Shown here: in pieces, positions 43,960 to 51,798 of the stretch
How positions within the stretch are numbered: position 1 is the stretch's first letter
How the letters are laid out: each line of letters starts with the position of its first letter
Source: Paenibacillus_E sp964253085
Lineage (GTDB): Bacteria; Bacillota; Bacilli; Paenibacillales; NBRC-103111
Direction: 5' to 3'
NCBI RefSeq assembly: GCF_964253085.1
Contig: NZ_CAXUQH020000002.1
Span: forward strand, 1 to 64,000
DNA length: 64,000 nucleotides
The notes under the pieces: generated by a model
What the model was told of the DNA's origin: nothing
Seen by the model: the letters and a program-made list of their open reading frames with translations, nothing else
Database searches by the model: none
Position numbers and translations under genes: made by a program

Positions 43960-46674
43960 CTAGAACAAATCAAGTTCCTCAGCCCGACGGATTGCTGCCC
44001 GACGGTTGTTCACCTCAAGCTTCTCGTAAATGTTCTTGGTATGGGTTCGCAGGGTATTCAGGGACACCATGAGTTCGCGGGCAATGTCCGGGCCACTCAA
44101 GTCGGTTCCGAGCAGCCGAAGCACGTCACGTTCACGTTCGCTTAGCGGGTCGCTCATAACCTGTTTGGTAATCGTTCTTTCCTCAGCCTTACCAAAGGCA
44201 GTCAGGAGATGACGGACATAATTCAGGGCGATCCCCTGTTTCACGGCCGCTTCCAGCAGGGCCGCCATGGGTTGACCTTCGTCCACAAAGACGCGGACGT
44301 AGCCCTCTGGTTCAGCCAGGGTCAGGGCTCGTTCCAGCGGCACAAGCGCAGAAGGGATGTCGCCTTGCATATGGTGAGCAAGTGCATGCACGACCAGGAT
44401 TTCGATCGCGCTTCCCGTCCTCTCGCCTTCTTCCGCTGCTTCGAGGAGGCGTTCCAGAAGTCCCATAACCTCTAGCATGGAGCGGTCTGCACGGTCGTTC
44501 TTATACCGTACCAGTAGCACCCTGGCCAGTGTAATGTGTTCGAATTCGCTCAGATAGCAAAGGTCGTCCTGGGCGGATAGGCCATGCTCAAGTGCCCAGT
44601 CGAGGGCTTCATCCAACCTGCCCTGCGTGATCCACACCCGCGTTTTCAACGCGGCTACAGGACGCACATTTGGGAAAAAGTCACTCTCATACAATTGTTC
44701 TGCCTCTTGGAGCAGGTCAAGCGCACCGTCCAGATCTCCTTGTGCCTCCCGTATTCGAGCCATTGCGACGCGCCAGCGATATCGGTTTTGCGGGAATCCG
44801 GTGTGTTCGCCCTGCTCCTTGCTTCTCAGCAGGTGCTGCGTGGCGGCGTGCAGATCGTTATGCTCACGGTAGAGTTGACTCATTCCCACGTACATGTCTG
44901 CTGTTCCCCTCAATACAGGCTCATCATGCTCAGTCGCAAGCTGCAATCCTCGCTCATAGGTACGCATCGCAAGGCGGAGTCGACCTTGCGCAATCCGTAT
45001 ATCAGCCAGAGCGATTACTCCCCCGATTGCGTCAGAAATGTTCCCAGCCAGCCGTAAACTAGCCATGCCATCGGCATACATCCGGTGTGCTTCCTCGAGA
45101 TCCCCGATCGTCCAGGATGCGAGTCCCAGTAGCGCAGCTGCCGATCCACGCAGGAGGTGGTCGTCCTCAAGTGCGAGGTCGAGCACCCGCCGGGCGTATT
45201 TCATGGTGGCGGAAACATCACCCAACGCTTGGGCATGTGCGGCACGGTACAAGGAGATCGCACCTGGGAGACGGCGAAATTCCTCTTCGTCCACGACAAC
45301 CATCTCAGCCAATGGGGTTTCCGGTCGCTCACGCATATCTTGTGTCGTCCCCAGCCAACGTTCGGCATCTCGCAGTCGCTCCAGAGCGGCCTCAAACTTG
45401 CCGCAAGCCAGTAACGCCCAGGCATACCCAGCGCTGAGCACAGGCCTACAGCGGACTATCTCCTTGGGAAGCGCCTTCAGCCAGCCCAACACCGCAGACT
45501 CCTGTCTACTCCTGCGCATGGCTGGACATGCTACTTCGACCAGATCTGCTGCTCGCGTGAAATCCTCAGAAGCCAGCGCGTGGCGGATAGCATCTGCCGC
45601 CGAGCCATACTGCTCGTACCATATGCTCGCGCGCCGATGCAGCATAGCTACCCGATCGGGCTGATCCTCCCTCAAATGTGCAGAGAGAACCTCGGCAAAG
45701 AGGTGATGATAGCGATACCAATGGCGCCTGTCATCCAGTGGAATGATAAAGAAGTTGCCACGCTCCAAGGCATCTAAACGTGCGATGCCTTCCTCTTGGC
45801 CAGTGACGGCATCGCACAACTGGCCATGCATCCGGTCAAGTATGGAGGTCTGAAGCAAAAAGCTCCGGACATCGTCGGGTTGACGCTGCAGTACCTCTTC
45901 GACCAGATAATCCACAATGTACCGATTGTCTCCAGCGAATGCTCGAATGAACGCAGGAATGTCCTCGCGCCCCTGCATCGAAAGAGCTGCCAGCTGGAGC
46001 CCAGTAATCCAGCCTTCGGTACGGGTCTCCAGCGCAGTAATATCGTCGACTGAGAGAACCAGGCCCATCACCTGATTAAGGAACGTTGCCGCTTCGCTTG
46101 AAGTAAAGCGCAGATCGGTTGCACGCAACTCGGTCAAATAGCCCTGGGCGCGTAACCGGCCCAGGGAAAGCTGCGGATTTTCACGGGTGGCGATGACCAG
46201 GTGCATCTGTGGCGGGAGATGCTCAAGTAGGTAGATGAGGGCATCGTCAATCTGTTTGGCACCAATAACATGGTAGTCGTCAAGGACGAGGACGAATTTG
46301 TGCGGAAGGGCTGTGATTTCATTGAGCAGGATCGTTAAAATCGATGCTATTGACGGTGGCTGTGCGGATTTGAGCGCACCAATCACGCCTTCTCCAATAT
46401 TTCCATTAATCGTTCGCACAGCAGCGACAAGGTGAGTTAGGAACCGTGCAACGTCGTCATCCCCTTCGTCTAGCGTTAACCATGCGATTGGTCGCCCACA
46501 ACCACTGACCCATTCGCTGACTAGCGTAGTCTTGCCAAAGCCGGCGGAGGCAGAGATGAGGGTCAGCTTGCGGTCCAGACCTTCGTTCAGCCGCTCGATC
46601 AGGCGCGATCGGAGGACAACTTTAGTCCGTGGCAGGGGGATATACAGTTTAGTATATAAAATTGGAAAATTCAT
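43960..46674 (-). CDS. MalT-type STAND ATPase/LuxR regulator, copy 3 (mosaic)
   Basis: 904 residues; ATG with GGGAG 9 nt upstream. Walker A 'SAGFGKTT' and 'VLVLDDYH' as in the others. Residues about 1-170 are almost the same as copy 1 at protein and DNA level. Beyond about 220 the protein diverges strongly, becomes GC-rich and has a different helical sensor ('RLRLAMRTYERGLQLATEHD'). HTH: 'LSERERDVLRLLGTDLSGPD', then 'NTLRTHTKNIYEKLEV'. The N-terminal ATPase part has probably been exchanged with copy 1 by recombination. It should bind the GTGGTGA sites in front of small gene 3. Confidence 0.9.
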   Translation of the reverse strand: MNFPILYTKLYIPLPRTKVVLRSRLIERLNEGLDRKLTLISASAGFGKTTLVSEWVSGCGRPIAWLTLDEGDDDVARFLTHLVAAVRTINGNIGEGVIGALKSAQPPSIASILTILLNEITALPHKFVLVLDDYHVIGAKQIDDALIYLLEHLPPQMHLVIATRENPQLSLGRLRAQGYLTELRATDLRFTSSEAATFLNQVMGLVLSVDDITALETRTEGWITGLQLAALSMQGREDIPAFIRAFAGDNRYIVDYLVEEVLQRQPDDVRSFLLQTSILDRMHGQLCDAVTGQEEGIARLDALERGNFFIIPLDDRRHWYRYHHLFAEVLSAHLREDQPDRVAMLHRRASIWYEQYGSAADAIRHALASEDFTRAADLVEVACPAMRRSRQESAVLGWLKALPKEIVRCRPVLSAGYAWALLACGKFEAALERLRDAERWLGTTQDMRERPETPLAEMVVVDEEEFRRLPGAISLYRAAHAQALGDVSATMKYARRVLDLALEDDHLLRGSAAALLGLASWTIGDLEEAHRMYADGMASLRLAGNISDAIGGVIALADIRIAQGRLRLAMRTYERGLQLATEHDEPVLRGTADMYVGMSQLYREHNDLHAATQHLLRSKEQGEHTGFPQNRYRWRVAMARIREAQGDLDGALDLLQEAEQLYESDFFPNVRPVAALKTRVWITQGRLDEALDWALEHGLSAQDDLCYLSEFEHITLARVLLVRYKNDRADRSMLEVMGLLERLLEAAEEGERTGSAIEILVVHALAHHMQGDIPSALVPLERALTLAEPEGYVRVFVDEGQPMAALLEAAVKQGIALNYVRHLLTAFGKAEERTITKQVMSDPLSERERDVLRLLGTDLSGPDIARELMVSLNTLRTHTKNIYEKLEVNNRRAAIRRAEELDLF

Positions 46675-47077
46675 AGATAGATACTCCCACGAAGATGACT
46701 TTCAATTACATATTTCAACATTATTGATTGCTCCATTCTATGACTCATATCAATCATGATAATTTCAATTAAAGCTTTCACCACTACAGTATATAAACAA
46801 ACACAGTTGACCATTTGGGTAGACTCCTTTGATTGTAAGTGAAAGAAGTAATCCCATAACAAATCAGATAGTTTACTTAATGCTTTGGATGTCCTATACC
46901 TTTATTTTACGGTCAAATACTTTATTTTACTAGTAATTCCATCAAGCAAAAATCAGACTGAGAACTTCCGCTTGATTTAACTTTCTATTCAATGCGTGTC
47001 GTACGTGTCATGCCAGCGTTATCCAATTCTTAAGGCATTACAGATCCTTAGCGGTTAAACCAAGATATTAGGACCTT
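46675..47077. other. Intergenic, nothing recognised
   Basis: About 400 bp between the MalT copy 3 start and the IS1182 remnant. It must contain the MalT promoter. No gene or repeat seen. Confidence 0.4.
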
Positions 47078-47662
47078 GGGGCTGTCTCAAAAGGTCATAA
47101 AGTGACCTGTGAGACAATTTATGGCGTAAACCGTTCTTTGGGTACGACTGAGGTAAAGTGGTCGTGGAACAGTCGAAGCAGGAGAAAGTACAGACGCTGT
47201 TCGCCACGATTGAATATGTCGAAAAGCAAGAAGAACATGAACAGACTGAACAAGACCTTTCCAAGATCGGTGAAGCACCTTCGATGACAAGCCAAAAACT
47301 GGAGGTTAACGAGAGAAAGGAAAACGCGGGGAGTACGAGTTGTGAAGGTTGTCCGCTTAAGCTCCTGCACGAAAGCGCAATGGAATCGGGAGATCAGCGC
47401 CAGTTTGAGGTATCTGCGTTATAAATAGCAAGCCCGAGAGAAGCTCCGAAGCAAGGAAGTGTATCCGTTATCGGTTCGGCGGATGATCGAGTCGGAAAGA
47501 TGGACAAATGAAGGGCAACCGGGGATTTTGGCGTTAGACCAAAAGCAAGAAATGGCGGCGCAGGGATAACACCCTTGCACTGCCGTCTCTTCATTTTTTA
47601 CACGATTTTTCATCAGGCGAGTTGTTCAGCAAGCGAGCATACTTACTTTTGAGGCAGCCCCT
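47078..47662 (+). mobile_element. Internally deleted IS1182-family element
   Basis: Terminal inverted repeats GGGGCTGTCTCAAAA (47078-47092) and TTTTGAGGCAGCCCC (47648-47662), 14 of 15 matched. Inside, broken frames give transposase pieces: 'VQTLFATIEYVEKQEEHEQ', 'SCEGCPLKLLHESA' and a degenerate 'RYKQAREKLRSKE' followed by 'NRGFWR'. Length 585 bp against about 1.6-1.9 kb for complete members, so it cannot move by itself. The flanks GGACCTT (47071-47077) and AAGGTCC (47679-47685) form an inverted repeat around the element. Confidence 0.85.
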
Positions 47663-47729
47663 TTAGAAATCAATCGGAAGGTCCCAAAAAGGAGCAGCTC
47701 GTAACGATGTGTTCTATACGGCATGCGTT

Positions 47730-49595
47730 TCACATGCTCGTAGTTAGAGAGTCGCTCACGAATACACTAAATCGATTTCTTCCAAGTCGCTTAGCTTGAT
47801 AAAGAGCCTCATCTGCGGCTTCAAGCATTGAATGAGTATTTGCCTCAATAGTACATATTAACTGACTGCTAACCATTAGACCACAGCTGATCGTAACAAA
47901 AGAAGCTGTATCAGATGTGTCATGGGGAATTCGTAAAGATCTTATTTTTAGAATTAACCTCTCGGCAAGATGGATAGCAACTGAAACATCTATAGGAGCA
48001 ATTACAGCAAACTCTTCCCCTCCATATCTGGAAGCATAACCGCTATAATTCTCTGCCTCCTCCTGAAGTGCCACTGCTACCTTCTTAAGGCATTCATCCC
48101 CCGACACATGACCATATGTATCGTTATACATCTTAAAATGATCGATATCGATGAGAAGAAGAGAAAACTGTTCCCCTTTTGTCAGTTGTTTTTGAAACAT
48201 TTTATTGAAATATCTACGGTTAGCTATACCTGTAAGCCCATCGATTAATGCTTGGCTTTTCAATGATTGATTGGCTCTTTCTAGTTCCACCGTACGCTCC
48301 CTAACCTTTTCTTCAAGATTACTGTTTAGCATTTGAAGCTTTCCAGCTAACTCTTCGTTAAACGAAAATGCTTTGGAGAAGTTTACTGCAAGTATATACG
48401 ATTGTACAACAACAAAAGCGAATAAGCCTAGTGTAACATAATCTCCGGTATTGATAATTCCACGACTATATAACACATCGTTCATAGCGGTTAATAACAA
48501 AACTACAGCCCCTACAGCTGATATAAACGATCGCTCTCTTTTTCGGGCTATAGCAAAAGTGAATACAAGAAACGTATAGCCAATCAATGCTATGATAAAA
48601 TATTGAAAGTATGGTAATAGTGAAGTAAATACGTGTGGTCGTGCAAATAAAATGATGAAGCTGTAAGCACCAGCTATTGCTGTCACAAACCGTAGAATTT
48701 TCACAGAAGTATCCTTAGGGTAAATGCTTAAAAGAAATAAAGTGAAGGCTACTACACTCAAACTTAGACACAAATATTCAATTTTGATCGCTAGTTCCCA
48801 GCTGATATTTGGAAGAAACCTGAATATGACAGTTTCTCCAACAAAAACGCTACGTGTAGCTATAGCTAAGCAAAATATACCGAAATATAGCGCTGCAGGT
48901 TCTTTCCTGCGCATCGAATAAATCCCAATGTGATGCACAGCCATAATAAATAATGCACCCGTTAAAAACATTTCAATGGCAACTTTCCGCTTTTGGATGC
49001 TTGCTACCCTTTCTGAAGACCCTAGTTGTATAGTGTGTGTGATTCCTCCATTATTAATAGAATTATGGGACACTTGCATCACAAGATCTATTTCCTTTTC
49101 ATTTGTATGAAAATAAATAACCCTCTTCTCTCGTTTCAATAGCAGTGATTGGGATGAATTTGTTATAATCCCGTTTTGAATAAGTTCCTCTCCATTCACA
49201 AAAAGCCTATAGGCGGAGTATAAAGAAGGTATAATTATTCCCCACTCTTGATCTTGTTCTGGTATTCTAATTTTAATCGCATACGTTACGAAGATTAACG
49301 ATTCATATGAAGTCTCAGCCATATTGTACTTAATCCACGAGCTAGGTACCTGCACATGAGCATCTGGGAGTCGATCAACAAGTTGCTCTGGTAAAAACAA
49401 ATTGTGCCAATAAACACTCCATATACCATCAAGATTTACAAAATCACCAGTCGCATTTGTTAGATCAAATACTCCACTTTTTGCTCCGTATTCTAAATGA
49501 TCATGCGCAGTGATTTTGAAAGAATATGCAAATATAATTAACACTACGAGTAGGGCGAAACCAAAAGTAATCATTAGTCTCTTAATGAGTGGCAT
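47730..49595 (-). CDS. Diguanylate cyclase with 7TMR-DISM sensor
   Basis: 621 residues. One N-terminal membrane anchor, an extracytoplasmic galactose-binding-like 7TMR-DISM domain (about 30-195: 'LDGIWSVYWHNLF', 'VPSSWIKYN'), seven membrane spans (about 205-395), a short coiled coil ('LNSNLEEKVRERTVELERAN') and a GGDEF domain with active site 'RYGGEEF' and 'DIDHFKMYNDTYGH'. The inhibitory RxxD site is not seen before GGEEF. It should make c-di-GMP in response to an extracellular ligand. The two EAL proteins nearby could oppose it. Confidence 0.9.
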   Translation of the reverse strand: MPLIKRLMITFGFALLVVLIIFAYSFKITAHDHLEYGAKSGVFDLTNATGDFVNLDGIWSVYWHNLFLPEQLVDRLPDAHVQVPSSWIKYNMAETSYESLIFVTYAIKIRIPEQDQEWGIIIPSLYSAYRLFVNGEELIQNGIITNSSQSLLLKREKRVIYFHTNEKEIDLVMQVSHNSINNGGITHTIQLGSSERVASIQKRKVAIEMFLTGALFIMAVHHIGIYSMRRKEPAALYFGIFCLAIATRSVFVGETVIFRFLPNISWELAIKIEYLCLSLSVVAFTLFLLSIYPKDTSVKILRFVTAIAGAYSFIILFARPHVFTSLLPYFQYFIIALIGYTFLVFTFAIARKRERSFISAVGAVVLLLTAMNDVLYSRGIINTGDYVTLGLFAFVVVQSYILAVNFSKAFSFNEELAGKLQMLNSNLEEKVRERTVELERANQSLKSQALIDGLTGIANRRYFNKMFQKQLTKGEQFSLLLIDIDHFKMYNDTYGHVSGDECLKKVAVALQEEAENYSGYASRYGGEEFAVIAPIDVSVAIHLAERLILKIRSLRIPHDTSDTASFVTISCGLMVSSQLICTIEANTHSMLEAADEALYQAKRLGRNRFSVFVSDSLTTSM

Positions 49596-50243
49596 GGATC
49601 AAGTTATCCTTCTCTAATCTAATTTAAGAAAATTAATTCGTCACAATTCCATACTTATTGACTACATTACAAAACCTTTCCTCCATGTGAAGGTGGCCCA
49701 AGCGACTTCCATGATCATTAATAACCTGCTTCGGCTTGATCCAAACCTACTTTATCCACAAGGAGAATACTGAAATGCGCATTAACCGGAAGAAGTACGA
49801 ACTGCTCTTATTGTTTGCTAGAAATAAGATACGGTGTTTTCCTGCGTGGAAATCCTTGATCGGGTTTGGAAAATGGATTAGATCATTAGACGAGACATGG
49901 TGAAATTTTAGCTTTATTCTAGTAATTACGAGGAGCAATATATGCTTCTACAGCCGCAGTAATTTGACCACTAATCAAAGACATTTCTTTTGTGTTAAAT
50001 CACATTTATTACTAAAAATCGGTTACTTCTATTAGTGTAAGAATAAGTCCAGGTTCTATTAGTGTTCGTATGATTTGTTTATGCATAATAGTCCCTATTT
50101 CTTAGCAGACGAAGTCACGATAATTATTAGTCGTCATGAAGCACATTGGACATGATTTTTATAATTTTAGGTAATTACATGATATATAGAAATCATACCC
50201 AGCTACCCCTACACTTTATGTGGGGAGTTGAATTGTTTCTCAT
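49596..50243. other. Intergenic, no gene
   Basis: 650 bp, AT-rich. A 63-codon leftward frame (49747-49938) has no ribosome site or protein-like pattern. No terminator recognised. Confidence 0.4.
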
Positions 50244-51044
50244 TCAATTCAAAGATAGTTTTGTAAAGAATATATATAGTTCCTTCAATTCTAAAGGTTT
50301 GGAAAAAAGATTTCCTTGTACGTAATCACATTGATATGTTTCTAATACATTTAACTGTTCTTGCGTTTCTACACCTTCAGCAGTTACCTTTAATTCTAAG
50401 ATCTGTGCTAAATTAATTATTCCGCTAACGATCGCTTCATCTTTCTCTAATATTAAGGAATTTGTTATAAATGACTTATTAATCTTAAGCCCTGCTATCG
50501 GAAACAATTTCAAAAAGCTGAGTGAAGAATATCCCTTACCGAAATCATCAATATACACTTGAATACCAATTTTTTGAAGGTCTCTTAATATCTCAATTGT
50601 ATTTTCGGTATCGTGCATTAAAAGACTTTCTGTAATCTCTATCTTCAAATTTTTTACTTCGATAGGGATTTCTTCAAGAATGTTTAAGAGTGTCTCCAAA
50701 AATCGATTTCTATGTAATTGTGGGGCAGAAATGTTTACTGTTACAAATAAGTCTATTCCAAATTTTCTATTAAGGTGTACTACATCTAAAGAGGCTTTTT
50801 TTAATACCCAATCACTAATACTATTCATTAACCCCGATTCTTCAGCAATAGGAATAAACTCTATCGAGGGTATGTTTCCTCTAATGGGGTGATTCCACCT
50901 AAGAAAAGACTCCAAACCTATTACTTTATTTGAACTGACACTAACTATGGGTTGGTAATATATTTCTAATTCTTGACGTTCAAAAGCCTTTATTAGATCT
51001 TTTTCTAATGTATATTGTTCGAATATTTCTTTTTCACCGACCAT
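50244..51044 (-). CDS. Stand-alone EAL-domain protein with altered motif
   Basis: 266 residues; AGGTG about 8 nt before the ATG. The start 'EKDLIKAFERQELEIYYQPI' is the usual beginning of an EAL domain that follows a GGDEF domain, so the gene may derive from a GGDEF-EAL protein. Motifs: 'LESFLRW' (canonical E[AV]LLRW), 'NISAPQL', 'IEITES', 'IDDFGKGYSSL', 'LKINKSF' and 'TAEGVET'. In the last-but-one, the Asp of the usual KIDRSF is Asn, a metal-associated position, so activity may be reduced or lost. The upstream region carries a copy of the operator found before small gene 1. Confidence 0.85.
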   Translation of the reverse strand: MVGEKEIFEQYTLEKDLIKAFERQELEIYYQPIVSVSSNKVIGLESFLRWNHPIRGNIPSIEFIPIAEESGLMNSISDWVLKKASLDVVHLNRKFGIDLFVTVNISAPQLHRNRFLETLLNILEEIPIEVKNLKIEITESLLMHDTENTIEILRDLQKIGIQVYIDDFGKGYSSLSFLKLFPIAGLKINKSFITNSLILEKDEAIVSGIINLAQILELKVTAEGVETQEQLNVLETYQCDYVQGNLFSKPLELKELYIFFTKLSLN

Positions 51045-51220
51045 TTAACCACACCTATAGTATGTATTTGAATAGAAAATAGCATTCTATCCAGAGGATC
51101 AATTATTTAACTAGAAAAGTAAGCTTTCTTAAATGTAAGAAAGAAGATAGTTCAAGTACTGAATGAAAAATCTAAATAATAAAATTATTTCGGAAAGTTA
51201 TCCATGCGAGTCTAGGGATA

Positions 51221-51288
51221 GTTTGTTGGATCAGCTGTAAAAACGCCTTGAGGAAAGTAAGCGGATTTCTTATTTCATGTGCGAATTG
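51221..51288 (-). pseudogene. Fragment of the PAS histidine-kinase gene
   Basis: About 65 bp matches 29081-29145 (the HisKA region around 'HEIRNPLTSLKG'), roughly 88% identical, with small indels. No other kinase sequence surrounds it. Confidence 0.75.
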
Positions 51289-51291
51289 ATT

Positions 51292-51375
51292 GTTCGATTT
51301 ACAAGTAGCTTATCAATATTACGGTATTGAAGTATAGACACTTTAGTGTTATTTAGAGGTGTTTTATTGAAGGGA
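51292..51375. promoter_or_regulatory. Second copy of the small-gene-1 operator region
   Basis: Repeats 30551-30640, including identical GTATAGACACTTTAGTGTTA (dyad ACACT-TT-AGTGT at 51338-51349). It lies 250-330 bp upstream of the EAL gene ending at 50244. Confidence 0.55.
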
Positions 51376-51560
51376 TGAATGTCATTTTAGGCGAATTGGC
51401 GTTGCCCAGAGATTTGACGAAAGTACATATTCGTGATTTGGATCCTCCTGTTTGGAGGATCTTTGGCCTGGCTTGTCCGTCCTTTAAGGAAGCATCACCT
51501 GCAGTTCAGTTATTTGTCAGAATCGCATTAAGATTATTCCACGATGAATATGCTGTGTAG
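51375..51560 (+). pseudogene. C-terminal remnant of a LysR-type regulator
   Basis: 61 codons reading 'LALPRDLTKVHIRDLDPPVW' and 'SFKEASPAVQLFVRIALRLF', which fit the last strand-helix part of a LysR effector domain ('SPA.. F' ending). The HTH and most of the effector domain are missing. The ATG at its beginning is probably fortuitous. Confidence 0.55.
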
Positions 51561-51676
51561 AGAATATCTCTGGTCAATTGAATCTAAAGAGCACGAAAGT
51601 GAGTGAATCGTGCTAGACCCTACCCTAGAGATATTATTTAATTACACTAACTAGGACCCACCTACATTACCAAGTA

Positions 51677-51723
51677 AAATAAGACCGGGATTCCCTGTAA
51701 AAAGGCATCCGGTCTTATTTTTT
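51677..51723. terminator. Bidirectional intrinsic terminator
   Basis: Perfect 12-bp stem AAATAAGACCGG / CCGGTCTTATTT followed by T-rich sequence on plus. On minus it lies 76 bp beyond the chemotaxis-receptor stop and also has flanking T's. Confidence 0.85.
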
Positions 51724-51798
51724 AAGCACACAGTGCAGAAAACAGAGTTCTACAATACAACACGTTTTAAAATAGTAAGATGATTGTTAAAGATAAAA

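Noticed and set aside
44030..46053. Numerous long rightward ORFs inside MalT copy 3
   Set aside because: All are antisense shadows of the 904-residue gene in GC-rich DNA, without ribosome sites.
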